DNA from: Nocardia farcinica
Lineage (GTDB): Bacteria; Actinomycetota; Actinomycetes; Mycobacteriales; Mycobacteriaceae
Assembly (NCBI RefSeq): GCF_001182745.1
Contig: NZ_LN868939.1
Span: 1,426,001-1,490,000, forward strand
Length of the DNA: 64,000 bases
Reading direction: 5' to 3'
Shown here: positions 1-8,699 of the stretch, in pieces
Numbering within the stretch: the stretch's first letter is position 1
Layout: each line of letters opens with the position of its first letter
Translations under genes and position numbers: made by a program
Notes under the pieces: model-generated
Told to the model about the DNA's origin: nothing
Seen by the model: the letters and a program-made list of their open reading frames with translations, nothing else
Database searches by the model: none

Positions 1-208
1 CGGCCACGCCGTAACCGACCCCGGGGTGCGACATCTGCATCGCGACATTGGCCGCGGCGCCCGCGAACGACCAGAAGTCCAGTGCGTCACGCAGTTTCAG
101 GGGGCGCTTGGTGAACGGCCGGTGCGCGGTGGGGATGTGGATGCGCGTCTGCTCCGTGGTCAGGGGCGTGGATCCGTGCCGGTGATCCGGCGCAGCGACT
201 GCGGTCAT
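1..208 (-). CDS. MpaB-family (DUF2236) oxygenase-like protein, N-terminal fragment
   Basis: The reverse strand encodes about 69 residues from an ATG at 208 to the window edge. They contain the stretch DFWSFAGAAANVAMQMSHPG, which I recognise as the N-terminus of the MpaB/DUF2236 family (latex-oxygenase-like heme proteins common in mycobacteria and nocardiae). A strong ribosome site (GGAGGAAGG) sits just before the ATG and fixes the start. The heme-binding part lies outside the window, so activity cannot be judged. It is divergent from the mce locus and probably unrelated to it. The family call rests on one conserved stretch. Confidence 0.6.
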   Translation of the reverse strand, partial: MTAVAAPDHRHGSTPLTTEQTRIHIPTAHRPFTKRPLKLRDALDFWSFAGAAANVAMQMSHPGVGYGVA

Positions 209-555
209 GAGCGTCCTTCCTCCGGACCGGCGCCGACGGTCGGCGTCGGCCCCTGGTCATTATGTTACCGCTGATTCTGCCAGGCAACAGGCCGTTGGTC
301 CTCGAGTTCAGAACGAGAATAATCAATAACTTATCCCGTCCGGGCGCGGAACTCGGCCGATCGATCCGCGCTGGTCGGTCGGTGGCGTACCGGCCGCGAC
401 GGATTTGTCCCCAGTGCTTCCGTAAACCGATGAATCGTGCGTAACATACCGGCGGATACCGGACCGGGTGCCACCGGTGCGGGCCCGGCGCCACCACGCC
501 GGAGCCGCGCCACACCGGGCCGCGCGCGGTCGCCGGCAGAAAGGAAGCGACGTAC
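209..555. promoter_or_regulatory. Divergent intergenic region upstream of the mce locus
   Basis: This 347-bp stretch holds no convincing gene. It must contain the promoters of the leftward MpaB-like gene and the rightward membrane-protein genes. An AT-richer patch around 305-335 is the most promoter-like part, but I see no clear -35/-10 pair. Confidence 0.4.
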
Positions 556-780
556 ATGCTCAAGAGGCTGGATCGAATATTCAGCTACGAGATGAAGGTA
601 TCCGAGTTCCTCGGCACCCTGATCATCCTCGGCATCCCCTACGGTCTGGTGGGGGTCGTCTGGACGTTGACGCACACCTCGCATCTGCGGGACATGCACG
701 GGGTCGATGTGATCGTGTCGTTCCTCGGATCGATCGTGTTCTGGCCGGTGCTCACCTTCGCGAATGTGTGCATGACATGA
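556..780 (+). CDS. Small two-helix membrane protein at the head of the mce locus
   Basis: A 74-residue protein with a good ribosome site (AAAGGA about 11 bases before the ATG). Hydrophobic segments at about residues 17-38 and 49-70 suggest two membrane helices joined by a short polar loop. No enzymatic motif is visible and I do not recognise the family. Its stop overlaps the ATG of the next gene (ATGA), so the two are translationally coupled. The position before yrbE suggests an accessory role in the Mce transporter, which is inference from context only. Confidence 0.6.
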   Translation: MLKRLDRIFSYEMKVSEFLGTLIILGIPYGLVGVVWTLTHTSHLRDMHGVDVIVSFLGSIVFWPVLTFANVCMT

Positions 781-965
781 TGGCGCTGGTCTGGCTCATC
801 GACATCCTGGTCATCGGCGTGAAGATCCTGGGCGGGCGGATGAAGGTCAATCCGGTACTGCGCCTGGCGCTCTGGCTGGCCGTGCTCGGCACCGCGGCGG
901 CGGGGGTGGCCGCGCTCGGTCTCGGCATGTTCGCCTTGCAGCAGTATCTGAGCAATCCAGCGTGA
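777..965 (+). CDS. Small hydrophobic membrane protein, coupled to the preceding gene
   Basis: A 62-residue protein beginning at the ATG that overlaps the previous stop codon. A second ATG follows at once, so the exact first residue is uncertain. Two hydrophobic segments (about residues 3-18 and 28-56, the latter Ala/Gly/Leu-rich) predict two membrane helices with a short basic linker (GGRMK). No known domain is apparent. With its partner it may form a small membrane complex transcribed ahead of the mce genes; the 309-bp gap to yrbE leaves open a separate transcript. Confidence 0.55.
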   Translation: MMALVWLIDILVIGVKILGGRMKVNPVLRLALWLAVLGTAAAGVAALGLGMFALQQYLSNPA

Positions 966-1274
966 ACCGGCGCGGGTCGGTGCGCGGCACAGTGTGAAAC
1001 GATGATGAACTTGAATCACTCGTTGGTTCCGGAGTCGCGTCCGGCATTCACCCACGATTTGGACGATATCCGCTGATCAGCGCCTCTTATGCGGTGTGAT
1101 CGGCGATGCCGCCGCATGGGGATCAACGCCAATGCAAGACAGAATATCTATTCACATAGAACTTGTGGTGCGCAGCCAGACTGTGTAACACTTCACACGC
1201 TCCGCGCCCTCGCCGGGGAGAGCCGCTATCGGCAGGCGAGCGAGCGAAGAACGCCCAGAAAGGACTCGGGCAGC
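966..1274 (+). promoter_or_regulatory. Probable promoter/operator region of the yrbE-mce operon
   Basis: A 309-bp non-coding stretch before the first YrbE gene. It contains the near-palindrome GTGTAACAC at 1183-1191, followed by CACAC at 1195-1199, about 85 bp upstream of the GTG start. It could be an operator for a TetR-type regulator such as the two encoded downstream. The assignment is inference; no canonical -10/-35 pair is obvious. Confidence 0.4.
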
Positions 1275-2129
1275 GTGACAATCACGGAAAGCCCTACGGC
1301 GCGAACCGATCTCGAACGCGCCGTCGACGATCTGAAGGGTCTGTGGCGACGCCACCCCCAGCAGTCGCTGGAGACCCTCGGTCGCCAGGTCACGCTCGGC
1401 CGGGACGCGGTGATCGAACTGTTCCGCGCGCTGGCCGCGCGGCGGTTCCCTTACCACGAGTTCATCCGGCAGTGCGCGTTCATGTCGAACGTCTCGGCGG
1501 CGCCGACGGTGTTCGTCGCCATTCCGATCGCGGTGGTGGTGTCCATCCAGGTCGGCGCGCTGGTCAACCAGGTCGGCGCGACGACGTTCATCGGCGCGGT
1601 CGCCGGCCTCGGCATCATCCGCCAGGGCGCGCCCCTGGTCACCTCGCTGATGATCGCCGGCGCGGTCGGTTCGGCCATCTGCGCCGATCTCGGCTCGCGC
1701 ACCATCCGTGAGGAGATCGACGCCATGATGGTGATGGGGGTGAACCCGGTGCGCAGGCTGGTCGCGCCGCGCCTGGTGGCGGCGGTGCTGGTGAGCATGC
1801 TGCTGTGCGGGTTCATCGTCTTCGTCGGCTTCGCGACGGCCTACATGTTCAACGTCTACGCCCAGTCCGGCACGCCCGGGTCGTTCATCGGCTCCTTCGC
1901 GTCCTTCGCGGTGGCGAGCGACCTGATCGTGGCGCTGGTCAAGGCGGCGATCTTCGGTGCGCTCACCGCGATCATCGCCTGCGACATCGGCCTGCACGCC
2001 AAGGGCGGCCCGGGCGGGGTGGCCAACGCGGTGAACTCCGCGGTGGTCACCTCGGCGCTGATGTTGTTCGCCACCAACATCATTCTCACCCAGCTGTACA
2101 ACACGCTGTTCCCCACGAAGGTGATCTGA
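1275..2129 (+). CDS. yrbEA: YrbE-A type Mce permease (MlaE family)
   Basis: A 284-residue integral membrane protein of the MlaE/YrbE family, the permease half of Mce lipid importers. The family signature EEIDAMMVMGVNP is visible, with about five hydrophobic segments (for example around GAVAGLGIIRQGAPLVTSL and LVSMLLCGFIVFVGFATAY). The start is the GTG at 1275, preceded by AAAGGA. The open frame extends upstream, but the extra residues are not family-like. The next permease begins one base after its stop. Permeases of this kind dimerise and pair with an Mkl-type ATPase, which is not encoded here. Confidence 0.92.
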   Translation: MTITESPTARTDLERAVDDLKGLWRRHPQQSLETLGRQVTLGRDAVIELFRALAARRFPYHEFIRQCAFMSNVSAAPTVFVAIPIAVVVSIQVGALVNQVGATTFIGAVAGLGIIRQGAPLVTSLMIAGAVGSAICADLGSRTIREEIDAMMVMGVNPVRRLVAPRLVAAVLVSMLLCGFIVFVGFATAYMFNVYAQSGTPGSFIGSFASFAVASDLIVALVKAAIFGALTAIIACDIGLHAKGGPGGVANAVNSAVVTSALMLFATNIILTQLYNTLFPTKVI

Positions 2130-2130
2130 G

Positions 2131-2994
2131 GTGGGATCGAAATACACGCCGCCCGCCCTGCGGCCCGTGCGGGTCGTCGGCGCCGCGGTCGCCGTGCCCT
2201 ACCAGGCCAACCAGCGGCTCGGGCACCAGGCCATCACGTTCTTCCAGGCACTGGGTGCCGTCCCGTTCGTGCTGAGGCACTACCGCAAGGAGGTGTTGCG
2301 GCTCACCGCCGACGTGGGCTGGGGCAACGGCTCGCTGGTGGTGGGCGGCGGCACCATCGGCGTCGTGGTCATCCTGTGCGCCTTCGGCGGCATCACCGTG
2401 GGCATGGAGTCGTTCAACGCGCTCAACCTGCTCACGATGGGCCCGCTCACCGGCGCCATCTCCGGGTTCGCGACCACCCGTGAACTCGCGCCGATCCTGG
2501 CCACGCTGGCCTTCGCCATCCAGGCAAGCTGCCGGTTCACCGCGCAGCTGGGCTCGATGCGGATCTCGGAGGAGATCGACGCGCTGGAGTCGATCGCGAT
2601 CCGGCCGCTGCCGTACCTGGTCAGCACGCGGATGATCGCCGCGACACTGACGATCGTCCCGCTCTACACCATCGGCCTGGCGACGGCGTACCTGGCGACG
2701 AAGCTGTCGGTGCTGTTCCTGGGGGGCACCTCGGCGGGCACCTACGACCACTACTTCTTCCAGTTCCTCATCGGCACGGACGTGTTCTTCTCGCTGCTCA
2801 AGGTCGTGATCTTCGTGCTGCTGGCGACCTTCATCCAGTGCTACCACGGCTATGTCGCCACCGGCGGGCCCGAAGGGGTCGGGGTGGCCGCCGGGCGCGC
2901 GATCAAGATGGTGATCGTCGTGATGGTCTTCGCGAATCTGTTCCTGACACTGGCCATCTGGGGCATCGACCCCGGCTTCCGGATCTCGGGATAG
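2131..2994 (+). CDS. yrbEB: YrbE-B type Mce permease (MlaE family)
   Basis: A 287-residue MlaE-family permease, starting at a GTG immediately after the yrbEA stop. The signature SEEIDALESIAIRPLPYLV is the YrbE-B form of the EEIDA motif. Several long hydrophobic segments, such as GTIGVVVILCAFGGITVGM and LLKVVIFVLLATFIQCY, are membrane helices. It should form the heterodimeric channel with YrbE-A that accepts lipid delivered by the Mce needle. A ribosome site (AGGGGGAAACG) between its stop and the next ATG leads directly into mceA. Confidence 0.92.
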   Translation: MGSKYTPPALRPVRVVGAAVAVPYQANQRLGHQAITFFQALGAVPFVLRHYRKEVLRLTADVGWGNGSLVVGGGTIGVVVILCAFGGITVGMESFNALNLLTMGPLTGAISGFATTRELAPILATLAFAIQASCRFTAQLGSMRISEEIDALESIAIRPLPYLVSTRMIAATLTIVPLYTIGLATAYLATKLSVLFLGGTSAGTYDHYFFQFLIGTDVFFSLLKVVIFVLLATFIQCYHGYVATGGPEGVGVAAGRAIKMVIVVMVFANLFLTLAIWGIDPGFRISG

Positions 2995-3003
2995 GGGGAA
3001 ACG

Positions 3004-4452
3004 ATGCTTCTCGATCCCAGTGGCCGCGGCCCGACCGCGCGCCAACTCTCCCTGGCCGGGCTCGCGATGATCCTGGCCACCCTGCTGGTGCTCGGCCTGC
3101 TCATGCTGCGCTACAACGGCTACTTCGAGGACGAGGTGCCGGTCACCGCCGAGCTGACCAGCACCGGCGACGGCCTGCCCACCCGGGCCGACGTGAAGTT
3201 CCGCGGCATGGTCGTGGGCATGGTCGACGACGTCGAGGTGGTTGCCAAGGGCGAACGCCAGCTCGCCCGGATCCACCTGAAGCCCGAGGTCGCGCCGACC
3301 ATCCCGGCCAATGTCACCGCGCGCGTGATCCCCAACAACATCTTCGGTGTGACCGCGATCGAGCTGGTGGACAACGGCTCCGCGGGTGCCACGCTCACCG
3401 CGGGCGCGACCATCCCGGAGGACACCAGCGCCGAGACGACGCAGTTGCAAACCACCCTCACCACCCTGCGCGACGTGCTGGAGAACATCCAGCCCGAGAA
3501 GCTGGGCCGGGTACTGGCCACCCTGGCCGCCGCCCTCGATCCGGCCGCCCGCGTGCCGGGATCGACGGTGGAGCGGCTGGACCGGTGGGTCACCGAGGTC
3601 AGGGCGATCCCCGGCATCGGGGAACTGCTCGGCGATCTGGGGGCCGCCACCACAGCGCTGAGCCGGTCGGCGCCGGAGCTGGTCGGCGTGCTCGCCGAAT
3701 CGGTCACGGCCGCACGGACATTGACCGAGCGCCGGGCCAATCTGGTGGCGCTGCTGGCCAACGCTTCCAGCACCATCGACTCGGTCAACAGCCTGTTCGC
3801 GCGGAATCCGAACGCCGCCAAGGAACTGGTGCCCGGCCTGGACCAGCTGTTCGGCGGCCTGGCCGAGGATCCCGATGCCATCCCCTACACCGCGCGCAAC
3901 CTCAACGACACGCTCGCGAAGATGGCCGAGGTGTTCACCTGGGGGCCGAAGAAGCAGATGGTCTGGAAGATGGACGTCAGCTTCACCCCGTTCCAGCAGT
4001 ACACCGCCGAGGACTGCCCGCGCTACGGCGAGCTGGCCGGTCCGCGGTGCGGCGGTCCGACGGTGCCCACCGAGGCGCCCGCGCAGGAATACCCGCCGCA
4101 GCTGATGCCGCGCTGGCTGGACGCGGCGGGCCCGGCTCCGACGGTGGTGGTGCCCGGCGTGCCGGGGGCGCCGGGCACCACCACCGCACCGTCGGCGATT
4201 CCCACCATCCCGGGTCTGCCGGCCATTCCCGGCCTGCCCGCGATCCCCGGAATCACCGTTCCCGCAGGCGATCCCGGCACCACCGAGCCCGCGAGCACGA
4301 TGCGCCCGATCGCCTCGGGCCGCGGCTACGCCGGGGTGGCGGCGGTGGTCGGCGGCCGGCCGACGGCCGCGCAGCTGCTGCTGCTGACACCGGTGTTGGC
4401 CGGCGGCGAGGTGACGATGTACGAAGAGGTCCCCGCGGAAGGGGGTGCGTGA
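3004..4452 (+). CDS. mceA: MceA, substrate-binding subunit of the Mce importer
   Basis: A 482-residue Mce protein: one N-terminal membrane helix (about residues 14-37), an MCE/MlaD beta-barrel domain (about 42-125, including DVKFRGMVVGMVDDVEV), a helical needle region, and a C-terminal tail rich in Pro, Gly and Ile. The tail (about residues 380-430) repeats IPGLPAIPGLPAIPG-like units, giving a low-complexity collagen-like stretch. MceA proteins sit in the cell envelope and line the path for lipids or sterols. It opens a run of six mce genes; its stop overlaps the GTG of mceB. Confidence 0.92.
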   Translation: MLLDPSGRGPTARQLSLAGLAMILATLLVLGLLMLRYNGYFEDEVPVTAELTSTGDGLPTRADVKFRGMVVGMVDDVEVVAKGERQLARIHLKPEVAPTIPANVTARVIPNNIFGVTAIELVDNGSAGATLTAGATIPEDTSAETTQLQTTLTTLRDVLENIQPEKLGRVLATLAAALDPAARVPGSTVERLDRWVTEVRAIPGIGELLGDLGAATTALSRSAPELVGVLAESVTAARTLTERRANLVALLANASSTIDSVNSLFARNPNAAKELVPGLDQLFGGLAEDPDAIPYTARNLNDTLAKMAEVFTWGPKKQMVWKMDVSFTPFQQYTAEDCPRYGELAGPRCGGPTVPTEAPAQEYPPQLMPRWLDAAGPAPTVVVPGVPGAPGTTTAPSAIPTIPGLPAIPGLPAIPGITVPAGDPGTTEPASTMRPIASGRGYAGVAAVVGGRPTAAQLLLLTPVLAGGEVTMYEEVPAEGGA

Positions 4453-5477
4453 GCGTGAAATCCGGAAAGGCGCTGGCCGGGTTCAGCCTCTTCGCCGTCC
4501 TGGCGATCGTGCTGACCTACACGATCTGGTCCACCCTGCAACGCTCGGTGCCCGGGGACACCCATTCCTACTCGGCGACATTCACCGACGTGATGGGGGT
4601 TCGTGTCGGTGACGACGTCCGCATGGCGGGCGTCCGGGTGGGCCGGGTCGACAAGATCGACTTCGACGAGGGGTACCTGGCCCGCATCGACTTCCGCATC
4701 GAGCACAAGCAACGGCTGACCACCACCACGAAAGCCCTGGTGCGCTACCAGAACCTGATCGGCCAGCGCTACATCGCGCTGGTGCCCGGCGAGGGGGAGG
4801 GGGAGCCGCTCGCACCCGGCGGGCACATCCCGGTCGAGCGCACCGAGCCGTCCTTCGACGTGTCGGCGTTGTTGTCGGGGTTCGAGCCGCTGTTCTCGGT
4901 GCTGCAACCCGACCAGGTGAACTCGCTGTCGGAGACGTTGGTCCAGGCGTTGCAGGGCGACAACGTGTCGCTGTCGACGCTGATCATGCAGGCCGCCGAC
5001 CTGGCGGCCACCTTCGGTCAGCGCGACGAGATCCTCGGGCAGGTGATCGCCAACCTGAGTTCGGTGATCTCCGGCCTGGCCAATCGCAGCACCGAACTGG
5101 AAACCCTCATCACCCAGTCCAAGGCGCTGGTCGAGGCCCTCTACGCCGAGGGTGAGCTGCTGAAGTCCTCGGTCGATCAGGTCGCGACCTCCACCGATTC
5201 GCTGGTCGGCCTGCTCCAGCAGGTCAAGCCGGACATGGCGCGGGCGCAGAACGAGGCGACCACCGGTGTGGCACTGCTGCTGCTCAACGGCGCCGCACTG
5301 GACCGCGCCGCGGTCGAGGTGCCCGGGCTGCTGACCTCGCTGGCCCGCTTCACCAGCTACGGCGCCTACGGCAACGCCTACTTCTGCAGCCTGGACGTCT
5401 CGCTGTGGGGTGTCGTCCTGCCCCCGGGCCTGTTCTCCCAGGTCGGCGGCAACTCGCATTCGGAGGTGTGCCGCTGA
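4449..5477 (+). CDS. mceB: MceB, Mce importer subunit
   Basis: A 342-residue Mce-family protein. The GTG at 4449 overlaps the mceA stop (GTGA), giving VSVKSGKALAGF and then a membrane helix (about 9-28). The MCE domain follows (DVMGVRVGDDVRMAGVRVGR, about residues 50-125), then long alpha-helical segments. It ends with a cysteine-containing region (FCSLDVSLWG, SEVCR) typical of MceB C-termini. The same frame is open far upstream, but that part only shadows yrbEB and mceA. Its TGA overlaps the ATG of mceC by one base. Confidence 0.9.
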   Translation: MSVKSGKALAGFSLFAVLAIVLTYTIWSTLQRSVPGDTHSYSATFTDVMGVRVGDDVRMAGVRVGRVDKIDFDEGYLARIDFRIEHKQRLTTTTKALVRYQNLIGQRYIALVPGEGEGEPLAPGGHIPVERTEPSFDVSALLSGFEPLFSVLQPDQVNSLSETLVQALQGDNVSLSTLIMQAADLAATFGQRDEILGQVIANLSSVISGLANRSTELETLITQSKALVEALYAEGELLKSSVDQVATSTDSLVGLLQQVKPDMARAQNEATTGVALLLLNGAALDRAAVEVPGLLTSLARFTSYGAYGNAYFCSLDVSLWGVVLPPGLFSQVGGNSHSEVCR

Positions 5478-6487
5478 TGGCGCGACTGCCCCTGCCCCGG
5501 TTCGGGGCCAACCGCTTCCTCTGGCTCGGCCTCGCCGCGGCCGCAACGGTGGTGCTGCTGCTCGTCGGCTCCAGCATCGTCAAACAGGCGAGGGTGTCGG
5601 ACAAGACCATCCATGCCGAATTCGCCCAGGCCGCCGGGTTGCGTCCGGGTGCCACCGTGGACGTGGCCGGTATCGAGGTCGGCGCGGTACGCGCGGTGCG
5701 CCTGGCCGGCGACAAGGTCGTGGTCGACCTGCGGGTGCGCCGCGATCTGCGCCTGGGCGCCAACGCGCGGGCGGCCATCAAGATGTCCACCATCCTCGGT
5801 AGGTTGCATGTCGAGCTGGTCCCCGGTGACGGCAACGGCCTGCCCGGCGACACCATCCCGCTGGAGAACACCTCGGTGCCCTACAACCTGGGCAAGGTCA
5901 TCCAGGACACCCAGTACAAGTCCTCCTTCGAGCGCATCGAGCGCATCGACCCGGAGAAGCTGCGCCAGGCCCTGGACGTGCTCGACGCCCAGATGGGTGA
6001 CTCGCCGCAGCTCACCGTGGCCGCGCTGGACAGCATCGGCGCGCTCGCCGAGGTCATCAACGATCGCCGCGACGAGGTCGACAAGCTGCTGAAGAGCATG
6101 GACGAGGTCTCGGCGCTGGTGGCCGACAACCAGAACTCCGTGCTGCTGCTGCTCACCCGCGGCGAGGCGATCGGCAACGCCGTGGCGCAACGGCAGCAGC
6201 TGCTGAAGCAGCTGCTCGACAACGTCGCCGCGCTCTCGGCGCTGCTGCAGGAAATGGGCATCGAGAACAACGGCCAGCTGGGACCGCTCATCCACGACCT
6301 GAACACGATGACCGAGGGCCTGCAGAAGAACAAGGAGAACCTCGACCGGCTCTACGAGGTCATGCCCGTGGCCGTGCGGCAGTTCAACAACGCGCTCGGC
6401 AACGGCCCCTACGGCGAGGTGTGGGCGCCGTGGGTCCTACCCGACAACTGGCTGTGCTTCGCGCAAGCGATTCCGGGGTGCAACTGA
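5477..6487 (+). CDS. mceC: MceC, Mce importer subunit
   Basis: A 336-residue Mce-family protein with an N-terminal helix (about residues 14-34) and an MCE domain from about 44 (AEFAQAAGLRPGATVDVAGIEVG). A helical stalk continues to the C-terminal WVLPDNWLCFAQAIPGCN, which has the two cysteines common in this subfamily. The start is the ATG overlapping the mceB stop. It lacks the long proline-rich C-terminal tail seen in many mycobacterial MceC proteins, so it is short for the family. Order in the operon assigns it as C. Confidence 0.88.
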   Translation: MARLPLPRFGANRFLWLGLAAAATVVLLLVGSSIVKQARVSDKTIHAEFAQAAGLRPGATVDVAGIEVGAVRAVRLAGDKVVVDLRVRRDLRLGANARAAIKMSTILGRLHVELVPGDGNGLPGDTIPLENTSVPYNLGKVIQDTQYKSSFERIERIDPEKLRQALDVLDAQMGDSPQLTVAALDSIGALAEVINDRRDEVDKLLKSMDEVSALVADNQNSVLLLLTRGEAIGNAVAQRQQLLKQLLDNVAALSALLQEMGIENNGQLGPLIHDLNTMTEGLQKNKENLDRLYEVMPVAVRQFNNALGNGPYGEVWAPWVLPDNWLCFAQAIPGCN

Positions 6488-7602
6488 TGAAGAGACTGAT
6501 CCACCGACTCGGGCTCGCGGCGAAACTCGTGACGCTGTGCCTGACCGCCGCCGTCGCGTCGGGATGTTCCCTGCTGCCCGACAGCATCGCCGGCCTGCCG
6601 GAGGAATACCTCGGCGAAAAGCTGCGCATCAGCGCCGATTTCGAGAACGTCGCCGGGCTGTACGCGGGCAACGAGGTCGCGGTGCTCGGCGTGCCCGTCG
6701 GGCGGGTGGACACCGTCACCCCCAAGGGCAGCTACGTCCAGGTGACGATGTCGCTGGACAAAGACGTTCAGGTGCCCGCCGACGCGATGGCGGCGCTGGT
6801 GTCGCCGCAGCTGATCACCAACCGGCACGTCGAACTGGCCCCCGCCTACACCGGCGACGGCCCGACGCTGGCCGACGGCGACCACATTCCGCTGGCCCGT
6901 ACCCGCGTGCCGGTCGAGCTGGACCGCATCCTGGAGAACTTCGACCAGCTCGGCGCCGCGTTGAAGGGGGACAACCAGGAGGGCCCGATGGCCAGCCGGG
7001 TGCTGTTCCCGCTGCTCGACGGCAACGGTGACCGGCTGCGCGAGACGCTCGACGAACTGGCCGGCGCGTTCGAGGTGACCTTCGCCAACAAGGACCAGAT
7101 CTCCAACACCATCATCAAGCTCAACGAGATCACCCAGGTCATCGCCGCCAACGATCAGACCGTGCGCGATTTCAGCGGCAGGCTCACCGAACTGGTGCAG
7201 CTGATGGGGGAGCAGGCCCCCGGTCTGCACGCGGTGCTGACCCAGCTCAACGACTTCGTCGCCAACACCTCCGCCGTGGTCGGCCAGAACCAGGACCAGC
7301 TGGCCGGCGCGCTGACCCGCTTCGTCGCCATCACCGAGCAGATGCGCGCCAATGCCCGCCAGCTCACCGAGATCGTGGACGTGACCCCGCTGTTCTTCGA
7401 AAATCTGGCCAACGCCACCAGTTTCGAGCACCGGGCGATCCGGTTGCACGGCCTGCTGGACAAGGCGGTGCTCGACGGCGAGGCGCTCGCCCTGTTCTGC
7501 GAGCGCGTGCAGATGCGCTTGGACGGGTGCCGCACCGGCAGGATCATGGACATGGGGCCGGACTTCGGCCTCACCGCCGCGCTGCTGGGGCTCACCAAAT
7601 GA
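6487..7602 (+). CDS. mceD: MceD, Mce importer subunit with a lipoprotein signal
   Basis: A 371-residue Mce protein. The N-terminus MKRLIHRLGLAAKLVTLCL ends in ASGC, so Cys27 fits a lipobox and the protein is probably lipid-anchored. The MCE domain (ISADFENVAGLYAGNEVAVL onward, about residues 45-130) is followed by helical repeats that predict a coiled needle segment. In mycobacterial operons the lipoprotein is usually the fifth Mce protein; here both the fourth and the fifth carry lipoboxes. The start overlaps the mceC stop (TGATG) and the end overlaps mceE (ATGA). Confidence 0.88.
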   Translation: MKRLIHRLGLAAKLVTLCLTAAVASGCSLLPDSIAGLPEEYLGEKLRISADFENVAGLYAGNEVAVLGVPVGRVDTVTPKGSYVQVTMSLDKDVQVPADAMAALVSPQLITNRHVELAPAYTGDGPTLADGDHIPLARTRVPVELDRILENFDQLGAALKGDNQEGPMASRVLFPLLDGNGDRLRETLDELAGAFEVTFANKDQISNTIIKLNEITQVIAANDQTVRDFSGRLTELVQLMGEQAPGLHAVLTQLNDFVANTSAVVGQNQDQLAGALTRFVAITEQMRANARQLTEIVDVTPLFFENLANATSFEHRAIRLHGLLDKAVLDGEALALFCERVQMRLDGCRTGRIMDMGPDFGLTAALLGLTK

Positions 7603-8699
7603 GGGCCGCGCGCATCGCCGCCGCGGCGCTGAGCCTGGCTGTGCTGGCCGGCACCACCGGGTGCGCGGTGACCGTGGACAACGTGCCGCTGCCGAAACCG
7701 GGCATCGGCGGACCGGGCTACACCATCCACGTCGTCTTCGACGACGCGCTCAACCTGCCGGAGCGGGCCCATGTGAAGATCGGCGGCACCGACATCGGTG
7801 TGGTCGAGGAGATCAGCACCACCAACTTCCTCGCCGACGTGGAACTCGAGATCCGCGAGGACATCCGGCTGCCGCGCGGCACCACCGCCGAACTGCGCCA
7901 AGCCACGCCGCTCGGCGACATCTTCGTGGCGATGACCCTGCCCGAGCACGACCCGAACGCGCCCGTGCTCCAGCCCGGCGACACCATCGGCACCGATCTG
8001 ACCTCGGCGGGCGCGTCCGTGGAGCAGCTGATGGTCTCGATCTCCATGCTGCTCAACGGCGGCGGCCTCAACCAGGCCGCCAAGATCACCTCCGAGATGA
8101 ACTCGATGTTCGCCGGGCGCGCACCGCAACTGGCGCACCTGCTCAACGAGCTCGGCGCCGCGATCACGGCGCTGAACCAGCGCACCGCCGACATCGACAG
8201 CGTGTTGCACGGGCTCACTGTGCTCACCGGTGAAATGGCCGCGCGCAAAGCCGAACTCGGCGAAGCCGCCGACACGTTCCCGGCGCTGCTCGGCCTGGTC
8301 GCGGAGAACAACCGCGACATCTCCGCGTTGATCGGCAAGGTGTCGGTGACGATGGCCGCGCTCGGCGACTTCACCGAGACCACCGGCGGCGATTTCGTGA
8401 GCCTGTTCGACAGCATCCAGAAGCTGATGGGCGGATTCACCGCCATGGGCGACGACCTGGGCCAGATGCTGCAACGCTACGAGCAGCTCTATCCATCGAT
8501 CGCGGCGTCGTTCGAGGGTGAGGCGCTGTCGGTGGCGGCCACCGTGTCGTACCTGAGCATCGGCGCGCTCACCGACCCGTCCGGTAGCCGTCCGCCCGAA
8601 CTGAACGACGTGCCGCTGTTCATCGGCAGTCTCGCGCAGGTCATCGAGAAGGTGATCGGCAGGCTCACCAGCCCGCCGCGACAGGAGGGCGGCCGATGA
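7599..8699 (+). CDS. mceE: MceE, LprK-type Mce lipoprotein
   Basis: A 366-residue Mce lipoprotein starting at the ATG that overlaps the mceD stop. The signal sequence MRAARIAAAALSLAVLAG ends in TTGC, with Cys22 as the likely lipidated residue. The MCE domain covers about residues 40-125 (VVFDDALNLPERAHVKIGG), followed by long helices (AKITSEMNSMFAGRAPQLAH). In other actinobacteria this subunit caps or stabilises the Mce hexamer. It ends by overlapping the mceF ATG. Confidence 0.9.
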   Translation: MRAARIAAAALSLAVLAGTTGCAVTVDNVPLPKPGIGGPGYTIHVVFDDALNLPERAHVKIGGTDIGVVEEISTTNFLADVELEIREDIRLPRGTTAELRQATPLGDIFVAMTLPEHDPNAPVLQPGDTIGTDLTSAGASVEQLMVSISMLLNGGGLNQAAKITSEMNSMFAGRAPQLAHLLNELGAAITALNQRTADIDSVLHGLTVLTGEMAARKAELGEAADTFPALLGLVAENNRDISALIGKVSVTMAALGDFTETTGGDFVSLFDSIQKLMGGFTAMGDDLGQMLQRYEQLYPSIAASFEGEALSVAATVSYLSIGALTDPSGSRPPELNDVPLFIGSLAQVIEKVIGRLTSPPRQEGGR

